Source: Commensalibacter sp963921845
Lineage (GTDB): Bacteria; Pseudomonadota; Alphaproteobacteria; Acetobacterales; Acetobacteraceae
Assembly: GCF_963921845.1 (NCBI RefSeq)
Contig: NZ_CAWUGZ010000101.1
Span: 1 to 7,842, forward strand
Reading direction: 5' to 3'
DNA: 7,842 bases
Part shown: piece by piece, positions 1 through 6,326 of the stretch
How the letters are laid out: each line of letters opens with the position of its first letter
Numbering within the stretch: position 1 is the stretch's first letter
Translations under genes and position numbers: made by a program
Notes under the pieces: model-generated
The model's input: only the letters and a program-made list of their open reading frames with translations
What the model was told of the DNA's origin: nothing
Database searches by the model: none

Positions 1-1
1 A

Positions 2-457
2 AAAGAAGCTACAGAAATTACGATAGAGATTATTGAACGTTTTGAGGCTTATGAACAACATAAAATAGCATTGTTTTCAATTCCTCAGACCTATGCAGAA
101 GCGTTAAGATTAGCAGCCGACCAGGCTGAAGAAATCAAGGAACTCAAACCGAAAGCGGAGGCACTGGAACGGATTGCTGTCTCAGATGGATCCATGTGTA
201 TCACGAATGCGGCAAAGGATTTGCAAGTTAGACCTAAAGAGCTGTTTAATTACCTAATTCAGAACGGTTGGATTTATCGCAGGAATGGAAATGCAACTTG
301 GCTAGCGTATCAGAAGAAAATACAACAAGGATTATTGGAACACAAAGTAACGGAGATCTCTTGCGATGATGGAAGTCAAAAAATCATTGAGCAGGCAAAG
401 GTCACTCGTAAAGGCTTAGCCAAGCTTGCCGAGCTTCTCAACCGCAAAGCAGCGTGA
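2..457 (+). CDS. Phage antirepressor, KilAC (C-terminal) domain; 5'-truncated by window edge
   Basis: The reading frame is open from base 2, so the gene starts upstream of the window. A TTG at 71 is an internal codon, not a credible start, because family-like sequence continues upstream of it. The visible 151 residues match the KilAC domain found at the C-terminus of Ant/Rha-type phage antirepressors. Signature stretches seen are the helical segment YAEALRLAADQAEEI, then LKPKAEALERIA, then ITNAAKDLQVRPKELFNYL, NGWIYRRNG, GLLEHKV and VTRKGLAKLAELL at the end. The N-terminal domain that would tell Rha, AntA/B or BRO-N subtypes apart is missing. Known role of the family: relieving phage repressor control or regulating phage gene expression in the cytoplasm; the exact target here is unknown. 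It lies just upstream of another small gene and then tail genes, an unusual place for a control gene. The family call is firm; the function in this phage is inferred. Confidence 0.88.
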   Translation, partial: KEATEITIEIIERFEAYEQHKIALFSIPQTYAEALRLAADQAEEIKELKPKAEALERIAVSDGSMCITNAAKDLQVRPKELFNYLIQNGWIYRRNGNATWLAYQKKIQQGLLEHKVTEISCDDGSQKIIEQAKVTRKGLAKLAELLNRKAA

Positions 458-462
458 GGAGG
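457..462 (+). promoter_or_regulatory. Shine-Dalgarno AGGAGG deciding the start of the 468-749 gene
   Basis: A perfect AGGAGG begins at the last base of the antirepressor stop codon (TGA 455-457) and sits 5 nt before the ATG at 468. It supports ATG 468 over the upstream in-frame ATG at 426, which would lie inside the antirepressor gene. A GTG at 465 is in frame but too close to the site. Confidence 0.8.
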
Positions 463-467
463 GGGTG

Positions 468-749
468 ATGAACGTTGAAGACTTGAGTAACAAAAGCGTT
501 GTTCCCCATGATCTTTTAAAAAAAGCAGCGTATTTAACCCGTAGCACCCCAGTGGTTTGCAAGCTTATTTCACAATTGATGCAAGGGCTTAAAATTGAAT
601 TAGAAAAGGAAAAAGTTTATGAGGGCTCAATAGAGGATTTTTTATGTCAACTGCAATATTTACTGTATGCATTAGAGCAAGATAGCAACCAATTGCATCA
701 TAAAATTTTAGAAGCAGGCTACAAATATCTTTTATATTACCAAAATTAA
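468..749 (+). CDS. Small phage protein of unknown function (93 aa)
   Basis: The start at ATG 468 is chosen because of the AGGAGG 5 nt upstream; it begins 10 nt after the antirepressor stop, so the two are probably cotranscribed. The product has no signal peptide, no clear membrane segment and no motif I recognise. It appears mostly alpha-helical, with an amphipathic stretch around residues 10-40 (LLKKAAYL, CKLISQLMQGLKIELEKEK) and a second helix-rich, Leu/Tyr-rich half (FLCQLQYLLYALEQ) ending in YKYLLYYQN. A strong intrinsic terminator follows 5 nt after its stop codon, so it is the last gene of the antirepressor transcript. It could be a partner or regulator linked to the antirepressor, or a small tail-assembly gene, since it lies where tail chaperones often precede a tape measure. 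Neither option is supported by sequence motifs. Confidence 0.7.
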   Translation: MNVEDLSNKSVVPHDLLKKAAYLTRSTPVVCKLISQLMQGLKIELEKEKVYEGSIEDFLCQLQYLLYALEQDSNQLHHKILEAGYKYLLYYQN

Positions 750-754
750 CCCAC

Positions 755-781
755 AAAGCCACCCAAACGGTGGCTTTTTTT
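755..781 (+). terminator. Rho-independent terminator after the antirepressor transcript
   Basis: Stem AAAGCCACC (755-763) pairs perfectly with GGTGGCTTT (769-777) around the 5-nt loop CAAAC; the run of seven Ts is at 775-781. It lies directly after the stop of the 468-749 gene and its T-run overlaps the stop codon of the minus-strand gene. On the minus strand the hairpin is followed only by TTTGTGGG, so it would be a weak terminator for that gene. Confidence 0.85.
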
Positions 782-783
782 AT
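756..783 (+). repeat. Terminator repeat, copy 1 (left flank of the moron)
   Basis: This 28-nt segment is almost the same as 1438-1465. Both read AAGCCACCC, then a variable loop centre, then CGGTGGC, a T-run and AT. Copy 1 has AAA in the loop and seven Ts; copy 2 has GTTG and six Ts. The two copies are in direct orientation and enclose exactly one gene, transcribed from the opposite strand. Confidence 0.8.
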
Positions 784-1382
784 GGGTTTTCTGTTTTGAT
801 TAATGGGAAATGAAGTCCTGTAAGATCAAATTCAAAGTAATGCATACCACTTTCTTTTAATTTCGCTGTAATCGTAAGTTCTCTATGGATAAAAAATTGC
901 CTCATAATTTCGGGTGATTGAAATATAAATTCTGAAATATGAAGAGGCTCGAACTCTGTAAGTTCTTTACTGTAGGTTTTTGCATACATTCCATCATCAA
1001 AATTCAAAATAAATTGCGCCTTATTAGATTTAATGGGTTTTTTTGAATCATCATCAAAGCTAACAAAGCTGTCATTTATAGCAGAAATAGTAATATTTTT
1101 ATATTTAGGACGATGACAACTTTTGAGAAATTGAGACGGAATATTATCATCTAAAGTTAAGACTAAAAAAATAGGTTTATTTTGACGATTATATAGCTCG
1201 TTCTCATCAGATCCACGCGAAAGATATGTATTAAAACTTTCTGGTCGGATTGGACTGGCATGCCATTTTATACAGTCTTTTTCCCATGTTGTAGAGGTAT
1301 TAATAAACTGTGCTTTTGTTTCATCTATATGAATAATATTAACCAAACATAATACTGTAAGAACTCCGAATAATTTTTTCAT
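780..1382 (-). CDS. Unknown secreted protein, likely prophage moron (200 aa)
   Basis: The start is well supported: AAGGAG (1389-1394, minus strand) lies 6 nt before the ATG, and a sigma70-like promoter lies further upstream. The N-terminus is a typical Sec signal peptide: MKK, a hydrophobic core at about residues 4-19 (LFGVLTVLCLVNIIHI), and a probable cleavage after TKA at residue 24. No lipobox is seen around Cys12, so it is predicted to be periplasmic or secreted rather than a lipoprotein. The mature part holds two cysteines (37 and 89) that could form a disulfide, an acidic patch (FDDDSKK, about 109-115) and strand-like alternating segments toward the C-terminus (ELTITAKL, HYFEFDLTGLHF). 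I do not recognise the family. It is AT-rich compared with the tail genes, runs against them, and is enclosed by two copies of one terminator, all typical of a lysogenic-conversion (moron) gene expressed from the prophage. Its function is unknown. Confidence 0.78.
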   Translation of the reverse strand: MKKLFGVLTVLCLVNIIHIDETKAQFINTSTTWEKDCIKWHASPIRPESFNTYLSRGSDENELYNRQNKPIFLVLTLDDNIPSQFLKSCHRPKYKNITISAINDSFVSFDDDSKKPIKSNKAQFILNFDDGMYAKTYSKELTEFEPLHISEFIFQSPEIMRQFFIHRELTITAKLKESGMHYFEFDLTGLHFPLIKTENP

Positions 1383-1410
1383 AAAATACTCCTTCTTAAA
1401 TATTGCTTAA

Positions 1411-1439
1411 ACTATATCCCTCTTTTTTATATTCACCAA
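1411..1439 (-). promoter_or_regulatory. Candidate sigma70 promoter for the secreted moron
   Basis: Read on the minus strand, TTGGTG (1434-1439) is a -35 candidate and TATAGT (1411-1416) a -10 candidate, with the ideal 17-nt spacing. Transcription would begin near 1404, about 20 nt before the start codon. The -35 box overlaps the first bases of the right-hand terminator hairpin, so promoter and terminator share sequence. Based on consensus only. Confidence 0.55.
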
Positions 1440-1463
1440 GCCACCCGTTGCGGTGGCTTTTTT
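1438..1463 (+). terminator. Rho-independent terminator just before the tape-measure gene
   Basis: Stem AAGCCACC (1438-1445) pairs perfectly with GGTGGCTT (1452-1459) around the loop CGTTGC, and six Ts follow at 1458-1463. It acts on + strand transcription; on the minus strand it has no T-run. No + strand gene lies between it and the terminator at 755-781. Only 15 nt separate its T-run from the tape-measure ATG, leaving no room for a promoter in between. Confidence 0.8.
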
Positions 1464-1465
1464 AT
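1438..1465 (+). repeat. Terminator repeat, copy 2 (right flank of the moron)
   Basis: This is the second 28-nt copy of the segment at 756-783, in direct orientation, differing in the loop centre (GTTG against AAA) and by one T in the T-run. Recombination between copies would remove the secreted-protein gene cleanly and leave a single terminator. Confidence 0.8.
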
Positions 1466-1478
1466 TGAAAGGTATCCC

Positions 1479-4145
1479 ATGACGGTACTGGACGAATTCA
1501 TCTTACAATATTCGATTAATGTCAAAAATGCCCAGGCGTTGGATGAATTGCAAGCCAAACAAAAGCTGTTTGGCAATGGTGCCAATCGCTTTGTCGGGGA
1601 CGTGGGCAAAAACGTGAATGAGGTGTTGGGTCAGCTCACCAAAATTTCACCTGAAGCAGGGAAAGTTCTCAATTTTCTTTCGCAAATCCGCAATCAATTG
1701 AATGCTGCCCCCTTGGGCAAACTGGGGTGTGCGCTTCTTCATAGCAAGCATCCGGCTGTGTCGTCGGTGGCCAAATCCAGCCAGCCGATGGTGATTGAAG
1801 TAAAAAACGCTGTCATTCATGTGGCGCACCAATTCTCCTTAACGTATAAGAAAGGATCTAGCCTTGAGAAAAAAGGAGAAGGCAATCCCCCTACACCAGG
1901 GGTTAAAGCGTCTGCTGCGCCGGCAGAGGCCGCCATGGAAGAGCGTGCCCTTATGGAAGGGGTCGAGATAGCGGGAGGAATGGGTGGGGCGTCGTTGTTG
2001 GGTGGTCCGCTTAAGGTGGCCGTGGTGGCTTTAACGACGGCCTTTATCGTCTTGCGCCATTTCGTCAACCAATACCGTGAAGCGTTGGCTCAGCAACTGG
2101 AGGTGGGCAATAAGATTGGATTGAGTACTCAGCAAGTGGAAAACCATCAACGTGCCTTGGTTCGTGCGGGCAAAGGGTTTTTAACGACCAACGATGCCGC
2201 GCAGATGATGGAAAAGATTGCGGCGGTGGGCATGGCGTCGGCGCGTGACCTTAACCTCCTTAATCGTAACAGCGTGGCGCTGCGTATGGCCAAGGTGGAT
2301 GCGCGCGATCAACACGGCGATTACAAAGGCACCGAAGCTTTAATCAACGATCTGTCGGATCAATTGGGCAAGATGACCGAAGCACAAGCGCAGGCCGTGG
2401 GCAATGCCATTGGTTTGACCTATCAAGAGACCGAAGCGCTGCGCAACAACACCGCGGCTAGACGCCAAGAAACCGCCCTTACCAACATGCAAATCATTCA
2501 ACGCCAACAAGCCAAAGAGGCGATCTTGGCCTTACAGCAAAGTGAAAGCGAGTTGGATCTGGAATGGAATAAATTAACCACCACCATCGGCGTGTATTTT
2601 GCACCCATTATTGAAGAGATTACCGAAGGGTTTGTTAAACTGGGCACGGTGATGCTCAAGGCGACCAATTGGCTGATCACACCCAAAAACGTTAATGAAA
2701 AGGACCTGAGCAAACACAATAAGGAGTTGTTAGAAAAAGCACGCATGGAGCGTGATCAACAGCTGAAGGATTCGCAATTGCGGGTGCGCACCTTGCAAAG
2801 TCTGGATTTGCTTAGTGGTAACATCAGTGCGTTGAACGACACCTTAACGGATACCAACCAAGTGTGGTTGGCGTGGGCAGGCAATGCCAATCATGGCACC
2901 TCCTATCAACCCAACGCGTTGTACAGCAAAAATGAACTTTATGGCACCTCTGGCACGCATCGCTTTGATTCCCTCATCGATAAAGCTGCTGAGAAAAACA
3001 ATGTCAGTGCCCCTTTTGTCAAAGCTATTATGGATACAGAGTCGCATTTTGATCCCAACGCCCGTTCCAAAGTTGGGGCGTTGGGGTTGATGCAACTTAT
3101 GCCCGATACCCTCAAACGGTGTGGGTTAACCCCGCAAGAGGCGCTGAACCCTACAAAGAACGTGGACGTGGGCACCAAAGAGTTAAGGCAGTTGCTTGAA
3201 CATTACCATGGTGATCTAAGGTTGACTGCCATGGCTTACAACGTGGGGCAAGGCAATATTGACCATTGGTTAAAAACGCACACTATGTTGAATGGCAAAC
3301 CGTTGCCCAAGTCGGTGGAAAAATATGCCGATACTGTCCTCTCCAAAATTCCTATCAGCCCTTACGATAACCCCAAGAAAACCGGCAGAGATCCGTATTT
3401 CGACAGTCAGTTGGTTGCAGAGATTGCTGGTGAACTTAATAATACTAATCCCCAACAGCTTTTATCGGGGGAAGGCATTTCCAAGAAGGATTTAGAATAC
3501 CAATACACGTATGATAAAATCAGAAGAGAAGCGGAGATCAAAAAAAACGAAGACTTCATTGCAGCGGCCAAAAAAGCGCCCGTTCAGACGTTTGAGTTAC
3601 GTCAGAAATTGAAAAGTGCGCAAGAGCAATTGATTATCCTTCACGCTAAACTTGAAAAACTATGGCCAACCTATCGCAAGCTCATAGAACGCGCCGATGT
3701 GAATGAGCTGCAAATCTATGCGGGGAGGCCCGATCCCAGAAACCTTAATCTGCCCGATATCAATTCAGGAAATGACGCGAACAAGGAAAAAGCGTCTTTA
3801 ACATCGATGTCAAAGCCTCTGCCAAAGGTGAATGCAGCGAATATTTCCGAGGACGGTTCGCATTACGCCAAGAAGGCAAAGGCGGTGATGGAGGCCATGA
3901 ACATGCAGTATGCGCAGCTGCAAGCCTATCAACAAAACCCAAACCCGCAGCAACCCCCCATTTATTCTTCGCCCGCCCCTAAACCAGCGCCAGCCCCCAA
4001 ACCCGCACCGGTGTTAAATCAAACCATTAACATTCATATTCACGACGCCCACGATCCCAAACGCATTAGTGAAGAAGTACAACGCCATTTGGACGAAAGC
4101 AATGCCAAATTGGTGGCTTCCTTTGCATCGGGGACGTTGGCATGA
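1479..4145 (+). CDS. Tail tape-measure protein with internal lytic transglycosylase (SLT) domain
   Basis: At 888 residues, this is the tail-length ruler. The start is supported by GAAAGG 6 nt before the ATG. Order seen: helical N-terminus; a glycine-rich hydrophobic segment at about 162-196 (SLLGGPLKVAVVALTTAFIV) typical of tape measures; long Gln/Ala/Glu-rich helical stretches at about 200-450; an SLT domain at about 495-600; another charged helical region; a proline-rich linker at about 820-847 (PAPKPAPAPKPAP); and a C-terminus with INIHIHDAHDPKRISEEV, a pattern common at tape-measure ends. In the SLT domain the likely catalytic Glu is E521 (MDTESHFDP), followed by GALGLMQLMP (533-542) and AYNVGQGN (586-593), so the active-site motifs look intact. 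The inferred role is local cutting of peptidoglycan during DNA injection. The stop codon overlaps the next start by ATGA, placing it first in a coupled tail operon. The SLT domain is certain; tape-measure identity rests on length, hydrophobic segment, C-terminus and context. Confidence 0.9.
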   Translation: MTVLDEFILQYSINVKNAQALDELQAKQKLFGNGANRFVGDVGKNVNEVLGQLTKISPEAGKVLNFLSQIRNQLNAAPLGKLGCALLHSKHPAVSSVAKSSQPMVIEVKNAVIHVAHQFSLTYKKGSSLEKKGEGNPPTPGVKASAAPAEAAMEERALMEGVEIAGGMGGASLLGGPLKVAVVALTTAFIVLRHFVNQYREALAQQLEVGNKIGLSTQQVENHQRALVRAGKGFLTTNDAAQMMEKIAAVGMASARDLNLLNRNSVALRMAKVDARDQHGDYKGTEALINDLSDQLGKMTEAQAQAVGNAIGLTYQETEALRNNTAARRQETALTNMQIIQRQQAKEAILALQQSESELDLEWNKLTTTIGVYFAPIIEEITEGFVKLGTVMLKATNWLITPKNVNEKDLSKHNKELLEKARMERDQQLKDSQLRVRTLQSLDLLSGNISALNDTLTDTNQVWLAWAGNANHGTSYQPNALYSKNELYGTSGTHRFDSLIDKAAEKNNVSAPFVKAIMDTESHFDPNARSKVGALGLMQLMPDTLKRCGLTPQEALNPTKNVDVGTKELRQLLEHYHGDLRLTAMAYNVGQGNIDHWLKTHTMLNGKPLPKSVEKYADTVLSKIPISPYDNPKKTGRDPYFDSQLVAEIAGELNNTNPQQLLSGEGISKKDLEYQYTYDKIRREAEIKKNEDFIAAAKKAPVQTFELRQKLKSAQEQLIILHAKLEKLWPTYRKLIERADVNELQIYAGRPDPRNLNLPDINSGNDANKEKASLTSMSKPLPKVNAANISEDGSHYAKKAKAVMEAMNMQYAQLQAYQQNPNPQQPPIYSSPAPKPAPAPKPAPVLNQTINIHIHDAHDPKRISEEVQRHLDESNAKLVASFASGTLA

Positions 4146-5026
4146 GCTTATCGTTAAACCGTCGTATCCTTCGGGTGGATATCAGCCATTCGGATGGGTT
4201 TAAACTCAATGTCGATCAGCAATTGGCGTTGGAAGTGACCATTGAAAAAAATTGCTTGGATCCTAATACCAATGCCACTATCGTGGTGTATAACCTTACC
4301 GATCATCAGCGCAATATTTTAATTACCCGCGTTTCGAAATACAATTATTGGTATAACCAAAACAACCTTGATAACGCCCGTGCGTGGGTCACCCCCGTCG
4401 TTATTTCGGCAGGGTATAAAATAAACAAACAAGAGCAGGTTAATTTAATTTTCCAAGGACAACTGATTACTGCAGAGTTAACGTCTGGACCGCCCGATGT
4501 GGGGGTACGGTTGATGGCCATCACCAATTATTTCAGCCGTTCCGATTTTAAATTTTACCAGCTCAACTCCAATTTAACTTATAAGCAATTTGCCTTGTGG
4601 GTAGGCAAGCAGCTGAACCTAACCGTGAATTGCAACACCTTGTATGACGATCAAACCATTACCAATGCTGGAATTGGGGCGTCCAATGGCCAAGGCTTAA
4701 TTGCCGAGCTCAATCAAATGTTTTACAGCAAAACCTTGGCGTGGGTAGATAACACGATATTGAACGTCATTGATTTGGGGGATCAAGGCATTGATGATGA
4801 ATTGTTGGATTATGATAATTTTCTAGGCGTGCCGCAATACAACGAAACTGGGGCGCAGTTTAAAATTATGTTCGATCATCGCGTGACCGTAGGCAAAAAG
4901 GTTCATCTTAAAAGTCTCCTGGATCCCTTAACCTTTCACAATCAATCCTTCACGGTGTTTAAATGCCTCTATCGGTTAACGTCGCGCAGCAATGAATTCT
5001 CTGTAACCGCATGGTGTCAGCAATGA
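4142..5026 (+). CDS. Baseplate hub protein (tail tip), probable
   Basis: This 294-residue protein starts at the ATG in a 4-nt ATGA overlap with the tape-measure stop. The N-terminus (RRILRVDISHSDGFKLNVDQQ, then VTIEKNCLDPNTNATIVVYNL) follows the pattern of phage hub proteins, in which a beta-barrel opens with a phrase about pairing non-native elements into 'NxTxTIxIYNL'-like strands. Further on it is beta-rich, with GLIAELNQMFYSKTLAWVDN near the middle and a C-terminal half resembling the fold of gp27/gpD-type hubs (HRVTVGKKVHLKS, then FTVFKCLYRLTSRSNEFSVTAW). No enzyme motif and no signal peptide are seen. Its place between the tape measure and the spike is the usual one for a hub, which caps the tail tube and carries the spike trimer. 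Naming is based on pattern and gene order, not on a computed match. Confidence 0.72.
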   Translation: MSLSLNRRILRVDISHSDGFKLNVDQQLALEVTIEKNCLDPNTNATIVVYNLTDHQRNILITRVSKYNYWYNQNNLDNARAWVTPVVISAGYKINKQEQVNLIFQGQLITAELTSGPPDVGVRLMAITNYFSRSDFKFYQLNSNLTYKQFALWVGKQLNLTVNCNTLYDDQTITNAGIGASNGQGLIAELNQMFYSKTLAWVDNTILNVIDLGDQGIDDELLDYDNFLGVPQYNETGAQFKIMFDHRVTVGKKVHLKSLLDPLTFHNQSFTVFKCLYRLTSRSNEFSVTAWCQQ

Positions 5027-5532
5027 TAAAAGCACAGTCCGTTGAGCTTTATGGCCAAACCTATCGCATTCAACTCTTTGCGGCAATCGAAGGGTTTGAA
5101 CGTTTTGATCAACATTCCCCGCTCGTGCTCCTGCAAAAAACCAGTGTTGTGGTGGAAGACCAATTAAAAATATTGGATAGCGCTGAAACTATTGATGCGT
5201 ACGTGCTTGATCCCACCCATGTCGTCGCCCCCGTAGCGGTGGTTAAGGCGTTGATGAACGTGGTGCATCGCTTTAATTTTGGCTTTTTGGATACGTGGCA
5301 GCCGATGGAAAAACCCCATGTGGTGGAAAATACTAAAGGGGTGGCTCGGCAAAGTAAAAACCTTAATCCCATGATTAGCGCCCTGTTGCAAAACCATTAC
5401 GCCACGTTGCATGAGCTAGAAACGCTTTACAGCGTTAAGGACGTGTTTGTTCTGTATGATGCCTTGTTGGAAGAACAGATAAACAAAGCCTTAGCCTATC
5501 ACGTTCAATCCAAACAAAGGAAACGGCATTAG
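5023..5532 (+). CDS. Unknown tail/baseplate protein between hub and spike (169 aa)
   Basis: I choose ATG 5023, which overlaps the hub stop as ATGA, over the in-frame ATG 5011; no separate Shine-Dalgarno is seen, so translation is probably coupled to the hub. The N-terminal third looks beta-rich (VELYGQTYRIQLFAAIEGFE), the middle has a hydrophobic helix (VVAPVAVVKALMNVVHRF) and the C-terminal part is helical with a basic tail (QSKQRKRH). No domain is recognised. Its place inside the tightly packed tail block, with a 1-nt gap to the spike gene, implies a structural or assembly role at the baseplate. It could be a hub accessory protein or an assembly chaperone for hub or spike; the sequence does not decide between them. 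Confidence 0.7.
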   Translation: MIKAQSVELYGQTYRIQLFAAIEGFERFDQHSPLVLLQKTSVVVEDQLKILDSAETIDAYVLDPTHVVAPVAVVKALMNVVHRFNFGFLDTWQPMEKPHVVENTKGVARQSKNLNPMISALLQNHYATLHELETLYSVKDVFVLYDALLEEQINKALAYHVQSKQRKRH

Positions 5533-5533
5533 C

Positions 5534-6244
5534 ATGACCTCTTCGCTTAATTTTTTCTCCCGCGATCAGCACAGTCCGTTTGCTTCACTAACCCGTATCT
5601 TGAGCGAGTTTCAAGCCAACTTGCACGTAATGCTGCCATGCAAAGTAAAACAAGTAAACCGCGAGAAAGGGTTGGTTTCGGTGACGCCGCAGATCCAATA
5701 CGTGGATCCTACCGGCAAAGGCTATTCCCGGGGAACCTATCACAACTTGCCTATTCTTTCCTTAGGAGGAGGCGGGTTTAGTCTTAACTTTCCCATTGCG
5801 GTAGGGGATTTGGGCTGGATTTTGGCCTGTGATCGCGACGTTCACGCTTTTTTGAAAGACAAAACGGAAGGACCGCCACCAACCTATCGCAAGCACTCCT
5901 TTGCCAGTGCTCTGTTCGTGCCGGACATGTTCAATCAAGTAAAGCTGCAAGCCGACTCAACCAATGGGGTGGTGTTGCAAAAAACCGATGGCAGTACCCG
6001 CATTGTGGTGAAGGATGGGAACATTACTTTGGTGACCAGCGGTGATACCCACATCAAAGCCGACAAGGGCGTAACCATTGACGCCAATGTACAGATTAAT
6101 GGTACCTTACACGTTACCAAAGACGCCCAGATTGATGGATCTGTTAGTGCCAGCAAGGATGTGAAAGCAGGCTCCATCTCCCTTACCTCACATGTGCATG
6201 GTGGCGTACAGAGCGGGAGTGGAACTACCGGTCAACCGAGATAA
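5534..6244 (+). CDS. Baseplate central spike, Gp138/gpV-type membrane-piercing protein
   Basis: This 236-residue protein starts at ATG 5534, 1 nt after the preceding stop; AAAGGA at 5516-5521 is a rather distant ribosome site. Residues about 30-130 form an OB-fold-like domain of the Gp138 N-terminal type: LPCKVKQVNREKGLVSVTPQ, then the loop LPILSLGGGGFSLNFPIAVGD, LGWILACDRDVHAF and a proline-rich strand (TEGPPPTYRKH). Residues about 150-218 form an intertwined beta-helix-like shaft with short alternating repeats (GVTIDANVQINGTLHV, AQIDGSVSASKDVKAGSISL). The tip holds HVHGGVQSGSGTTGQP with the H220-x-H222 pair, which in P2 gpV and phi92 gp138 binds an iron ion at the spike apex. The protein is expected to trimerise and pierce the outer membrane, which supports a Gram-negative host and a contractile tail. 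Confidence 0.88.
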   Translation: MTSSLNFFSRDQHSPFASLTRILSEFQANLHVMLPCKVKQVNREKGLVSVTPQIQYVDPTGKGYSRGTYHNLPILSLGGGGFSLNFPIAVGDLGWILACDRDVHAFLKDKTEGPPPTYRKHSFASALFVPDMFNQVKLQADSTNGVVLQKTDGSTRIVVKDGNITLVTSGDTHIKADKGVTIDANVQINGTLHVTKDAQIDGSVSASKDVKAGSISLTSHVHGGVQSGSGTTGQPR

Positions 6245-6266
6245 GAAGGAATAATACCCTCTTATC
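6240..6266 (+). other. Imperfect hairpin over the spike stop codon
   Basis: GATAAGAAGG (6240-6249) pairs with CCCTCTTATC (6257-6266) around the loop AATAATA, with one A-C mismatch. The spike stop codon (TAA, 6242-6244) is inside the left arm. No T-run follows, so it is not a standard intrinsic terminator; it may limit read-through from the tail operon or protect the 3' end of the message. Confidence 0.5.
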
Positions 6267-6300
6267 ATGTGGAGTAAAATGGGATAAAATAAGAAGGAAT
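6241..6300 (+). repeat. Direct repeat of 12 bp at the tail/accessory junction
   Basis: ATAAGAAGGAAT occurs exactly at 6241-6252 and again at 6289-6300. The segment between contains the right arm of the hairpin and a candidate promoter. The repeat could be a trace of how the accessory genes were joined to the tail operon, or a chance purine-rich similarity. Confidence 0.5.
6262..6290 (+). promoter_or_regulatory. Possible promoter for the Panacea pair
   Basis: TTATCA (6262-6267) and TAAAAT (6285-6290) are spaced by 17 nt and match four and five of six consensus positions. The region is AT-rich, so a chance match is likely. If real, it would let the accessory pair be expressed in the quiet prophage. 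Confidence 0.3.
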
Positions 6301-6304
6301 GGAT

Positions 6305-6312
6305 AAAGGAGG
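6305..6312 (+). promoter_or_regulatory. Strong but distant Shine-Dalgarno for the Panacea gene
   Basis: AAAGGAGG is an excellent ribosome site, but 14 nt separate it from the ATG at 6327, longer than optimal. An in-frame TAA at 6318-6320 excludes a start between the two. The long spacing may keep translation modest. Confidence 0.55.
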
Positions 6313-6326
6313 TTAATTAAACTGCG

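Noticed and set aside
71..457. Separate short gene starting at TTG 71
   Set aside because: The frame is open to the left edge and the upstream codons continue antirepressor-like sequence, so this is the 3' part of a longer gene.
426..467. Upstream in-frame ATG at 426 as start of the small gene
   Set aside because: It lies inside the antirepressor gene and lacks a ribosome site; ATG 468 has a perfect AGGAGG 5 nt upstream.
1817..2068. Minus-strand open frame within the tape-measure gene
   Set aside because: It is a shadow of the coding strand: Pro/Ser/Ala-rich low-complexity product, no ribosome site, no recognisable domain. The same holds for the other opposite-strand frames between 1647 and 3942.
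2884..3090. Plus-strand alternative frame over the SLT domain
   Set aside because: It overlaps the best conserved part of the tape measure in another frame and its product resembles nothing.
5109..5412. Two minus-strand open frames opposite the hub-spike intergenic protein
   Set aside because: Both overlap each other and a well-packed coding gene; no start signals and no family-like sequence.
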